The translations under genes were made by a program, and so were the position numbers. Under the pieces are notes generated by a model. That model was not told the DNA's origin, ran no database searches, and was given only the letters and a program-made list of their open reading frames with translations. DNA of 64,000 nt from Isoetes taiwanensis (lineage: Eukaryota; Streptophyta; Lycopodiopsida; Isoetales; Isoetaceae), in NCBI GenBank assembly GCA_021234155.1, contig JAJEKV010000019.1:19655359-19719358 (forward strand), read 5' to 3'. Of the stretch, positions 11,730 through 21,639 are shown piece after piece. Within the stretch, counting starts at the first letter, position 1. Every line of letters starts with the position of its first letter.

Positions 11730-12150
11730 CTAAATAGTATCTACATGTTCCAGGTTTATATACCATGCATGCAGGGAAATAATGGAGTCAAGTGATATAA
11801 GCTGAAGATCTGACAAGTCATAAGAAAACCAGGTAGAATTTCTATCCTTGTGTTCTTTATACCAAGCCAGATTCACCTCCACGCAATAAGAAGGCCGGTT
11901 AATCAAGTCAATAGGCTCTCTACTTTCCCTCCATCCTTTGCCGATCTTTCTCCTAATACTTAACACTCTTCCCACGTACCATACAAGTGATTTCCCCCCA
12001 TCTAAGCTTCCTCTCCTAGGCTTTAAAGCTTCAGCCTTTTCTATCTCAAAATAAATTGCACAATCAGATCCAATTCCGAGGGATGTTGCAGCATTAATCT
12101 TCTTGCCAACTGCACTATAGTTTGCATGACTCTTTACTCTAGTCAACCTA
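11730..12150 (-). pseudogene. C-terminal part of the broken BED-finger transposase-like gene
   Basis: The minus-strand frame contains LVWYVGRVLSIRRKI, RESREPIDLINRP and a final TWFSYD..DL segment, and ends with a stop at 11730. The frame is continuous across the insertion point of the LTR element at 12156-15266. When that element and one TCCTT copy are set aside, codons on the right flank (ending near 15272) join in frame to those ending at 12150 (junction ...LSKDRLTR...). The family is not one I can name; the segment looks like the tail of a transposase or a small basic C-terminal domain. This piece has no ATG of its own that I would trust. Confidence 0.6.
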
Positions 12151-12155
12151 TCCTT

Positions 12156-12816
12156 TGTTGTGCGTTTTTTCTTGACTATTTTTTCATGATGTGCCTAAAT
12201 TGGTGAAATGTGTGCAAAAATGGAGAATAATATGGGTGTAATATGGAGAAAATGTAAAAAATGTGAAAATATTGGGGATGAAGCATTTATGATGTATTGA
12301 AGTTGAACTTATGGACTTGAAGGTGTATAAAAGTCCTTTTCAACGGTTAAAGCATGGAGGTGAGGTGGCGCAATCCTAGGAGACATGTAAGTTATTGGAG
12401 ATCTAATGGTGGAGATTGCTTAAAGATGAATGGAGGAGATTTGATGTGTAAGTTTAAGAGGAGGGGTACGTCTCCTCGTTCTCTCTCTCTCACTCTTGGA
12501 GTTTTCTTGAAGATCTGTTGTAGAGTGCATCTTCCATGGAAGAAATAAATAATGAAGAAGAGGATGAACCTCCAGATTATCTAGATTATGATTTGGTTGT
12601 GCAATTGAGGTGTCTTTGATCTCTTGCTCCATTCTTCAAATTCTTCTCTTCAATTCACTAGGTGTCTTGCTTTTTTTTCTTTTCAGTGCTTAAAAGTCAA
12701 GGACATGGTAATATTCAAAGTTAAGATAAAGATAATGCTATCGATGCATATATTTTGCATTCTCCCAAAGCTACCAATCCTGCTTTTTTAGGTTTGGTCC
12801 ATTAAATTGGATTACA
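12156..12816 (+). repeat. Left LTR
   Basis: 661 bp, TG...CA ends, matching the right LTR. About 50 bp near its 3' end (roughly 12695-12745) are replaced by different sequence in the other LTR. Confidence 0.8.
12326..12333 (+). promoter_or_regulatory. TATA box in left LTR
   Basis: TATAAAAG in the context GGTGTATAAAAGTCC, 171 bp into the LTR; the same motif is conserved in the right LTR at 14831-14838. The position fits an LTR promoter in plus orientation. Confidence 0.55.
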
Positions 12817-14658
12817 TAACATGTTTTACCCGTCTGGCATTTTGAGAATAGCGAACATTCTATCGCCAGATGCATATTGTCTTCAAACAAATTGCCACGG
12901 GGGCATTCAGAATCGGAAACAAAAGAGTTATTCTCAAAACAAATTGTATGAATTCACTTTTTGCAACAAAGTTAAGCATTTCGGAGATTTTAAAAGAATT
13001 CATATGAAAAAAAGCTTCGTTCTCCTTTGCCCGGCCAAAGAAAATTGGATGGAATGCTTGGAATGCTCTTGCTTGTACTTAGCTTTGAAGGAGTTAAGAA
13101 TTAAAATTACCGTTTGTTCCATTGCCTGATCCGTATAAAACCAATAAAAACATTCTGCATGTTGCTTAAGAGAGGAAATGTCCATACGTGCTCTCATCAG
13201 CTGGGTTTTGGTTTCCTGGAAGCGAATAAGACAATTATTTCCTTTGCATTCTTCCTTGAAAGAGGATGAATCTCTGCCTGACAGACGATGAGCTTGAGCT
13301 ATAGCCTAATTGATGCCAACAGTATGGATTCCTTGTCCGATGTGATACCTTACCTTTGCCAAACAGATACTTTTCCCCCACCTTGTAGTTTTTCCATGAA
13401 GCAAGTATTTCAGAGATCCCCCATTCCTCTGAATCCGCAAGCTACACTGATCTGCCATCTCCGGCCATATCCATTTGCCTTTTATCAGATCTGAAGCCCT
13501 ATAGCATGCCGTTGGCTACAGCCATAGCCTCACCCTGAACCGCCATCTCCATTCACGGACCTGCAAGACAAAATCCGACCCTAATCATCTCCCAAGCTGC
13601 CTGACCCTTCTGTCTGCCTTCCGCAATACCTAACGGCCCTGCCCGCGCGCATAGCCGAGAAAAGCAGAGGAATGAAAAAAATAAAAAAAAGGTTGTGAAG
13701 AATGGTGAAAGTGAAGGGAAATTAAAAGATTTAAATGTTAAAGAACAGTGGAATCTTCAAAACATAAGCTTTAACATTTAAAGCTATTAATAGCCCATTG
13801 GATAAGCTATTGGTTTTGCACCACAAATTTCGAGTTCAAGTCCTCCTAAGTGCAACATGGTCTTATGTTTATTTGCCTTTTTCCAGGTTATTTATTTGCC
13901 TATTTATGAAGATGTATCTTATATTCTCCAAACTATGTCGATTGCTATTATTCAAGACCAAAAATCAAATACCATTTATTCTGCTCAAGTGTTTAAAAGC
14001 GAAAATTACTAATGTTCTTTCAAAGTAATTTAAAGTTCAATTACTATATTTGGTTGGAAGATTTCAAGTATGAATATTGCATCTCAATGGTCAGTATTAT
14101 CTTTTTGTTTATATGACAAGACTATTTATTCTCCAACGAGCTTATTCAAGTCAAACACCATATTATGAAGATCAAGAATATGTGGTTAGTGCTTATGCTT
14201 TTGCAATTTGATTGGATCTAATTTCCAAGTTTTTTCAAGAATTCAAGCTATCAAATGAAGTTGTACAAGTTTTATTTTTTATTTAAAGTGATCATGGATG
14301 GCATGATGGATGTGCTGACCTAGAAAGGCAGCAACATCTCATGACCTATATAAAATGTGATGAAAAATTATAAGTGTTGTGAAGGGGATAGAGCGCCATA
14401 CCGGGCAGTAGAGCGAGGGTGCCACTGACCTGGATGGGACTTGCCACCCTATAATTGATGAAGATGAAGTGATGTTAGAAGTTTTTAGTATTTTTTTCCT
14501 TGGAAGACTTCTATAGATGTTTTTGAAGGCTTGAAGACATTTGGACATTGGATTTTTGTTAAGTTGTGATGCTATTTAGAGGACCAAGTTGAAGACATGA
14601 AGATCGAAGAAAAGATTTTTGAAGAATTCATCGGGACGATGAATAATCTTGGGGATAA

Positions 14659-15266
14659 TGTTGTCGCGTTTTTTTCTTGACTATTTTTTCATGATGTGCC
14701 TAAATTGGTGAAATGTGTGCAAAAATGGAGAATACTATGGGTGTAATATGGAGAAAATGTAAAAAATGTGAAAATATTGGGGATGAAGCATTTATGATGT
14801 ATTGAAGTTGAACTTATGGACTTGAAGGTGTATAAAAGTCCTTTTCAATGGTTAAAGCATGGAGGTGAGGTGGCGCAATCCTAGGAGACATGTAAGTTAT
14901 TGGAGATCTAATGGTGGAGATTGCTTAAAGATGAATGGAGGAGATTTGATGTGTAAGTTTAAGAGGAGGGGTACGTCTCCTCATTCTCTCTCTCTCACTC
15001 TTGGAGTTTTCTTGAAGATTTGTTGTAGAGTGCATCTTCCATGGAAGAAATAAATAATGAAGAGGAGGATGAACCTCCAGATTATCTAGATTATGATTTG
15101 GTTGTGCAATTGAGGTGTCTTTGATCTCTTGCTTCATTCTTCAAATTCTTCTCTTCAATTCTCGTGTCTTGCTTTTTGAGTGCTTGCTGATAGAGTGTGG
15201 CGCAGCCTGATGCATATATTTTGCATTCTGCTCAGCTTGGGGTTTGGTCCATTCGGTTGGATTACA
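14659..15266 (+). repeat. Right LTR
   Basis: 608 bp, TG...CA ends, followed directly by the TSD copy TCCTT at 15267-15271. Carries TATAAAAG at 14831-14838. Confidence 0.8.
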
Positions 15267-15271
15267 TCCTT

Positions 15272-15618
15272 CGAGAGCCAAGGATTTCCATTAAGATGAC
15301 TAACTAGCGTCGCTTTGCATACTTTCTTGTCGTCAATATCCACTGCTGTATCAATTTTTATATCATTTCCTAACTCCTCCTTATCTAGCATCTCATCGAA
15401 GGTATGTCTTATCTCCATTTCTGCAACAATTTCCTCGTCAAGATGCTCACTATCATGAGAAGCTTCACGGTCTAATGTGGGAGAACATTCAAGCTCGGCT
15501 TCAACTTCGACATAATCAGATTCATCCTCAATGTGACAAGAGTCTAGTTGCTTATAATAGTCTGAACTAAAGTAATCCTCCATCTGCCATGGCTTCTCCC
15601 ACCAAGTTGAGTTTCCAT
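15272..15618 (-). pseudogene. Middle acidic segment of the broken BED-finger transposase-like gene
   Basis: The frame is open from 15618 (immediately next to the second LTR element) to the first LTR element at 15271. It begins DGNSTWWEKPWQMEDYF, continues through a very acidic stretch (many Glu/Asp), and ends VSHLNGNPWLSKD, which joins in frame to the segment ending at 11730. An ATG at 15583 lies inside the frame but the reading frame extends upstream of it, so it is an internal methionine of an exon. Upstream sequence is missing: an LTR element fused to this exon replaced it. Confidence 0.6.
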
Positions 15619-16530
15619 CTAGATACGCTTTAAGGAGACTTAAAGACGTAACTACTTAGAACAACAATTGTGTAGACAAGATAAAGAAGAAACAATCTTT
15701 TAGAGAAGAACAAATAGCTTGGTTTCCACAACCAAATGATTGGGCATCCAGTTGCCACCCAACCGGATCCAGGAAAGAACTAAGGCAATTTCCAAGGGAA
15801 TAGAGTGAAAGGAATTGATCACAGCCTATTATCCCCTTCAGCTTATGATCAATCCAATCTACAACAGTATTGGCTTAGATGTGCTCAAACACAGTCGTCA
15901 AGATTCAGATTTAGAATCGGGCTTTAGAATTAACAGTGATCAACACAAACCAAGAAAGCCTTCGCTTGCAAGACCCTCAGCTAGATCGGGTGATTGCAAG
16001 ACAGATTTGGGAAGAAACAGTCAAAAACCGGGTTGCTGCTGCCGGAATCAAGCGCAGATGTTATCTCAGTGCCGGATCTGTGCCGAGAGCCGTTATTTGT
16101 AGCCTCACGTACCTTTTTCCTACTCATAAAGGTATTTGCTCCATGCTATTTCGATTTCCACTGGATCCGCCCTTTTCATGATAAAATTAGTGTTTCGTAG
16201 TTTGCTCGAAACCTATTTTTGATGTCTCCCCCTTTTTTTTTTCTGAAATATGATATTTCTCCATTCCTTTGCTTTGATGGATCTTGCCCCTTTTTTTTCC
16301 CATGATATCTTTGCCCTTATAACCATTGTTTTTCCAAATGCCCCATTGCCTTAGTCTCTTTTTTTCCTGGACCACTCCCCCTAGCATGTTCCCATATCAA
16401 TCCATCCCTTCTTAAAGAAGATCATCTGCGATCTTTTAGATACGCTCCAGTGGGACCCATCCCCTCTTAAAGTGATTGCCCCCATACGTCTGAAGGTTCT
16501 GCAAACTTAAGAAATAGTTATGGATATCCG

Positions 16531-16714
16531 CGTACTTCCGCAGTACGATATATCCGTGTACCTCCGCGGTACATTATCTTTCGTACCTCCGCGGTACTAC
16601 TTGATAGTATCTCCACGATACCAAACTATTGTATCTCCGCGATACGTTGTATGTTTCGTACCTCCGCGGTACTACTTAATTGTATCTCCGCGATACAGTA
16701 TCTCCGCGATACTG
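16531..16714. repeat. Array of eight short hairpins with covarying stems
   Basis: Eight units with loop TCCGC (once TCCAC) and 5-7 bp perfect stems: CGTACT/AGTACG (16531-16547), TGTACC/GGTACA (16557-16573), GTACC/GGTAC (16583-16597), GTATC/GATAC (16607-16621), GTATC/GATAC (16631-16645), GTACC/GGTAC (16658-16672), TGTATC/GATACA (16681-16697), CAGTATC/GATACTG (16696-16714; shares two bases with the previous one). Spacing is mostly 24-27 bp. Both arms change together, so pairing is conserved while sequence is not. The array lies in the untranslated 3' region of the gag-only LTR element. A plus-strand frame reads V(S/P)PRY repeats, but unit spacings of 25 and 16 bp break that frame. Confidence 0.85.
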
Positions 16715-17210
16715 ATGTAATTTTTGGTTAGGCCTATTGTGCGATAACCACAATTACCACTTTTCAAAAATTTACATCTAATGCACCATGCTTTCATAAT
16801 AATTTAATTTTCATTCCACATAAAAATCAAATCTTACAAATCAAATCAAATCTTACAAATCTTATCCTAAGAGATGTAAATTCTTACTATTTTTACCCCA
16901 TAGTTCCAAGTTGGAGCCACCTCCATTCTTTGGCAATAGCCTTAGCCCGTTCCTCATCTTGGAAGCTTACACCTTTCTTCCGCTCATCAGCAGCTTTAGA
17001 GGTCTCAGGTATATCCATCCACGGGCTTGGGACCTTCAATACCATGCATTTGTACAACCTTTTGAGGTTTAGGTGGTTCAACTTTTGTGATCCCCCCTTG
17101 GTAAGACGTTAAACTGCCATACCCAAGGTCACGGGTTCAACGCCTCGTTGTGAAAGTGGCCATGCAATGTAAAGTTGGTGGGGGAAGGACCCACTTCAGC
17201 AATGTAAAGT

Positions 17211-17330
17211 GGTGGGGGCAGGACCCATCTGGGTGTGTTGTAAAGTGTCACATGTTCGATAGGACGCAGTGGTGGGGGCAGGACCTATCTGGGTGTGTTG
17301 TAAAGTGTCACATGTCCGATAGGACGCTGC
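17211..17330. repeat. 60-bp tandem repeat, two full copies
   Basis: Units at 17211-17270 and 17271-17330 share GGTGGGGGCAGGACC.ATCTG and GTAAAGTGTCACATGT.CGATAGGACGC. A partial, degenerate unit lies at about 17174-17210. The array marks where the gag frame of the LTR element loses its downstream pol sequence. Confidence 0.75.
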
Positions 17331-18343
17331 CTTGTGGCGTGATGTTAAAATCTCTTCTTCCAAACGGGCAATCCCTTAGAAAATGATTTCCTCCGCATCT
17401 ATAGCAACCTCCCTTTGGTTCCTTAGTTTCCTTCCACAGTCTGCTTTGACTTCCCTCCTCTCGCTTCCTTTCGGAACCATTACCATTGCCATTATTTCTC
17501 TTCCTCTTGAAGTTCTTGGAAGATTCCTTACTTCCGTTTTTCTCTTTGCTACTCTTTTTGTCTTCTTGATCTGAGGTTTCCTCATCCCAAAAATCAAGTT
17601 TCCTAGATTTTGGATCTATTTTCTGCTCCACTGCGGATGCTAGTTTTATAGCTTCATCCAGATCCTTGGGGTGCAATATTTCCATCTCTGCATAGATATC
17701 ATCCCTACACCCACTGACATATTTTCTCAGAAGTTCTTTCCCATCCAAATTCCTTATTAGTGCCGCTAAATGAGTGAATTTGAAAGTGTAAGACTGACTA
17801 CTCTCAATTTCCCCCTGTTTCAGACGATCCCATTCCCTCCGTAGCTCACTTTGATAATTAGAGGGTAAGTGATGTGCTTCAAAAGCCGTTTTGAAACTTT
17901 CCCAATTATTGATCCTGGGATCACATTCCCGTCTGCCTTGCCACCATGTTTGGGCTTGGTCTTTTAAGTAAGTGTCCATGGCTTGCAACATCTGTTGCCT
18001 GCACGCCTTCAAAGAACTTTTCCCACTGGCTGATGAAACTGACAACCTTGACAGGCTTTGTCTTTCCCCCTTTGAAAGACGGCATATCTGCTTTCTCTAA
18101 CCATTTTCTCAGCTTAGGTGGCGGTGGAGGAATTACTGGTGGAGGACCATTAGGCAGAGGAGGTTGCAAGGGTTGCAGATAAATATCTGGAAGAAAGCGG
18201 TATAGAATAGACAGCAATTCCACTTGCCTGTCATACTCTTGCTGATTACTCGGCGTGGGCAACGCTAACTGGGATGCAATATAGCTAACGTTAGACAAGG
18301 CTTGCTGATATTGTACTTCAGTAACATTGAAGCGTTGGGCCAT
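17330..18343 (-). pseudogene. Retrotransposon gag, frameshifted
   Basis: The frame from 18343 starts MAQRFNVTEVQYQQAL and carries a proline-rich stretch (PPPVIPPPPPKLRKW) and a capsid-like KFFEGVQATD block. A shift near 17.98 kb moves the homology to the frame containing YLKDQAQTWWQGRR, the conserved tryptophan region of plant gag proteins. After a basic Lys/Asn-rich linker comes a zinc knuckle CYRCGGNHFLRDC (CX2CX4HX4C) near 17.39 kb. Gag packages the RNA in virus-like particles. The frame ends at the 60-bp repeats and no pol follows. The primer-binding site at 18366-18378 sits directly upstream. Confidence 0.8.
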
Positions 18344-18365
18344 TGATCAGATAGGAGGATCGATA

Positions 18366-18378
18366 GGCTCTGATACCA
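18366..18378 (-). promoter_or_regulatory. tRNA-iMet primer-binding site
   Basis: On the minus strand TGGTATCAGAGCC, the standard primer-binding site of plant LTR retrotransposons, one base from the 5' LTR end. Confidence 0.85.
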
Positions 18379-18465
18379 CTAGATACGCTTTAAGGAGACT
18401 TAAAGACGTAACTACTTAGAACAACAATTGTGTAGACAAGATAAAGAAGAAACAATCTTTTAGAA

Positions 18466-21400
18466 GGTTTCATGATTAACAATCCATAATCTCCAAAGTC
18501 TGCAATGGCAGGACATACAATTTGAGGGAAGAAATCACACCAAAACAGCAAACAAGAATGAAAAATAAATTAGTTTCACACCTGGAAAAAAAAAAGATAC
18601 GGTCGAAGCTGCCTTGATCCGTGAGTTTAAGTTCATATGGGGTGACAAGAAGATATCAATGTATAATGATACCACAGCAAGGTAGGTTTCAGTACCTAAT
18701 GTTCGCACTTGTGGAGTATTTATATCATTTATCAATTTTTGTAAACAAGTCTGAACTCTTCTAGATGCAATTCTCTGGGCAGCCCTCCAATTCTGTCTAT
18801 CTTTCCTTTCCACGTCTCCTATTTGTAATCCATGCTCTCCATGGCATAGCTTAAAGACATGCCAAACATCATTCAATGTCACTAACTCAGTACCTAGGTA
18901 CAATCTCCTTGATGCATTATCAAGGGGATTTATCAACTTTTTTCCATTATGTATGAAGTCTTGGTCATGAAGACCATACACGCTGCCATTATTTCTAATA
19001 CCTGCACTTAAACCCCATCCTTCCCAATGAATGCAAAAACAGTTAGTGGGCCTCTTTGATGTATAATCTTGCAGCATGCATTTTCTGCGCCGCGCATCTC
19101 CGTCCGAGCTATGTCCAATTAGGGGCCCTAAGACCTTACTCAAATGCATGTCCCAAAGTCTAAGTATTTCTTCCCATTGTAATCTTACAAACTTGTGATC
19201 AAACTTATTGCACGTAAGCTGGATCACCAAGACAAGCTTCGGTGAGCGAGCATGCAAGGGGTTAACAATGAGTACTCGTGCATAATGTGCTATCACATTA
19301 TTTGCAAATGCCTGCACAATGTTTTGGTAACCACTCTTTCCTGATCCAATAGTAACTATAAAGGAAGCATCACATGCATGATCATGTAGCTTGCCACAGA
19401 AGCCAACCAAACCATCGTCTCTTGCAATCCACTGTATGGTCCTCTTTATGACAGTTTCATCCTCTGCCACAGTGGCAGGCACATGTCCGAGTGTCAAATC
19501 TAAATCCTTCATATGCTTTGCATATGTTGTTGCTAAGTGAATGAAGGTATCCTCTCTAACACCAACTCTATATGTAAAACTCTCTCGAGAAGACCGCGTA
19601 GTGGTTGATAAGCTAGGGCCAGAAGAGTTCAACGACAAAAAATTATGCATTCTTCGCCCTCCCCAAATCTTGATTGTTTGAAAGAGCTCCTTCGTCGTTT
19701 GCTTGTAGCGCCTTGCTTGCCCCAGCCTAATTATGTTATGTGCAGTGTCTGTAAGAAAATTCCATAATGCAGCCTTCCCCTCAAACTTACCTTGAGAGTG
19801 GGCCTCAACAATGTCTGCACAAAACTTTTTCACATCTTTCCAATGCATGGATTCAACTAGACTATCACGGATTGATCGTTGTTTCGCAGACAATGTGACA
19901 ACTCTCATTCTAGTAAATAACAACTCTCTTTCTAGTTTCCTGTTTTTGCATGTTGTGACCTTTGCAAGGTTATACATCTCTCTGTTGGTCATATAATCCA
20001 CTCTAATACGTGTCTTTGTCGTTCTCCATCCTCTTGGTGTTTTATCTAGTTTTTGTCTAGCAACCCTCATTCTAAAATCAGATTGCTTGGGTACTGACAA
20101 ACAATATGAACATTGGTAGTTCGTGAAGGGTTTCCCATCATTGCTAACTCTTATACATGAGTTGTGCCTAAATGTCCCATCAATAATAATAGATTCTCCT
20201 TTAACACTAAAACAACACTTTATGCTTGGTTCACAGTACCAATTGGATCCAGGTCTTGATTCATCTAAAAATGGCCTCAAGTCTCTTGACCCAGATGCAT
20301 ATCTATATTTCATTTGCCAGTAACCCCAACATAAAGAAGCCAAGCATTCATTTCCTGTATTTTCAAATATTTTAACATCTAGCACTACACACTTGCAATC
20401 AAAATAAGAAATGAAAACTTACTAGTCTGATCTCCCTCATCCACTCTAGATGATGTTGCTGCAATGCAAAAAAAACAGAAATTTTTAGCTTATCAATCAA
20501 AAACCATTATAAAATTAACTAGAGTACCTCTTGTAATAAATGTCATCATGCTCATTTGTCGTGGGTCAGGTGGGTGATCTTTCCGTGGTCTCCCTCCCGT
20601 GTTTGGCTCCTCGTCTTTCTTCTCTCTAGCTTCCTTTGCGGCAGCATTTTGAACATGCCTAGATGATTGAATATGTTGTTTCATGTTCACAACTACAGAC
20701 CCGGCTGGTGGAAATAGTAGAATTGACTTGTTATATAGTTTGCAGACAACACAAATGCTACCCAGATCTAGATAGCCTGCTACACTATCATTGTACAGCT
20801 CAAAGACAACACCAAACTATATTACAAAAGGTGTAATATCGTTTAACAATGATTTCTCCACCAAGGCCTTGTTGCGTTCAACAATATCCTCTGTGCATTC
20901 CATAGCATCAAGATTTGTTGTAACTGACTCGTTATGACTGCGCTGATAATTATCTATATATGTGTCTTTGTTTTACAATGCTTAGTGAAGTTCGCAATGA
21001 CATCATGTTGACCTTTTCCATAGGACTGATCACACTCATTGCACCATATAGAAAACGTTGCTTTGCCATTTACATCTGCAGACATGAGTTCAAAGCGGTC
21101 CTGCTTGCCTGCTTTTCTCAATTTAGTTGTCAAATCCCTGACGACTTTTTTCCACTTAAACAGTTCAGCTCTTGTAGCCAATTTAGACTGTATCTTGCTC
21201 TTACATAAAGATCTTCCTTTGTTGTTATCAATGCAGTCATCTTTATCCTCATCCTTATTACATTGGGTGGGTCTCTATAACTTCAACTACATCACCATGT
21301 AGATTAGCCTCTTCTTCTAATTCATCAATAACTAAACGTGGTCTTTTAGAGGGCTGAATACTTCTGTCGTCTATCAACTTTACGAGAACCTCATTGCCCA

Positions 21401-21620
21401 TGATCTTAAACCTTGTTTCTTGTTTTTTTTATAAAGGCAATTTACACTCGGCAAGGAAAACAAAGTTGTAACCCGTAAGTCCTTCTAATTCATCAATTTG
21501 GATCTCTTCTCTTAGATCTGCATACGAGGCACCATCTTTCACCCTTACAAATCCAACTTCTGTGGAGTTCCCATTGCCATCGTCTAAGTGAATGACAACT
21601 ATGCGCGGATCAGTTTGCAT
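18466..21620 (-). pseudogene. BED-finger transposase-like gene, multi-exon, N-terminal and core part
   Basis: The minus-strand gene starts at 21620 (MQTDPRIVVIHLDDGNG, a ubiquitin-like or adaptor-type N-terminus). It then carries two CX2C...H...H fingers: WCNECDQSYGKGQ...HCKTKTH (about 21060-20960) and CVVCKLYNK...MKQHIQSSRH (about 20755-20660), both of BED type. Introns with GT-AG ends separate a 36-nt exon (20425-20460) and the long exon (20411 to about 18581, ~600 codons). The core has IIIDGTFRHNS, TVAEDETVIKR, a GHSSDGDARRRK motif, GLHDQDFIHNGKKLINPLD, and DRQNW..AQRIASRRV. A last exon (18500-18466) reads DFGDYGLLIMKP and is cut by the LTR element. Lesions: in-frame stops near 21434, 20957 and 20822 and a frameshift near 21262. 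I cannot name the superfamily. Confidence 0.65.
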
Positions 21621-21639
21621 ATTGGCTGCAAAATCAAAG

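Larger units (their letters stand above)
12156..15266 (+). mobile_element. Short LTR retrotransposon without pol (non-autonomous), 5-bp TSD
   Basis: Direct terminal repeats 12156-12816 and 14659-15266 both start TGTTGT and end GGATTACA (5'-TG...CA-3'), flanked on both sides by TCCTT (12151-12155 and 15267-15271). The first ~490 bp of the LTRs are nearly identical; the distal parts differ by indels. Just before the right LTR is CTTGGGGATAA, resembling the purine stretch that precedes many plant Ty3-type 3' LTRs, which suggests plus orientation. The 1.84-kb interior has no recognisable gag or pol and no clear tRNA primer site. The element sits inside an exon of a minus-strand gene, which it destroys. 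Confidence 0.85.
15619..18464 (-). mobile_element. Gag-only LTR retroelement with truncated 5' LTR
   Basis: An identical 86-bp sequence (beginning CTAGATACGCTTTAAGG) occurs at 15619-15704 and 18379-18464. Next to the right copy is a canonical initiator-Met tRNA primer-binding site on the minus strand (18366-18378), followed by a gag frame, so the element reads right to left. The left copy belongs to the 3' LTR, which probably extends to about 16.22 kb, where a purine run on the minus strand (AAAAAAAAAAGGGGGAGA) looks like a polypurine tract. The right 5' LTR is cut after 86 bp by the neighbouring exon. No protease, RT or integrase is present. LTR ends are not TG...CA, so exact borders are uncertain. 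Confidence 0.75.

Noticed and set aside
13787-13850. tRNA-like pol III boxes (TGGATAAGC ... GAGTTCAAGTCC) inside the first LTR element
   Set aside because: A/B-box-like words are present but I could not fold a cloverleaf with acceptor stem; at best a decayed SINE head.
16531-16714. CRISPR-like array
   Set aside because: Plant nuclear context, units only 15-19 bp with no unique spacers of constant size, inside an LTR element.
16520-16720. Hairpin array read as a short protein with V(S/P)PRY repeats
   Set aside because: Unit spacings of 25 and 16 bp break the reading frame, and the paired changes in both arms are better explained by structure than by codons.
17120-17165. B-box-like GGTTCAACGCC near the 60-bp repeats
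   Set aside because: No matching A box or 3' tail; a single 11-bp match is expected by chance.
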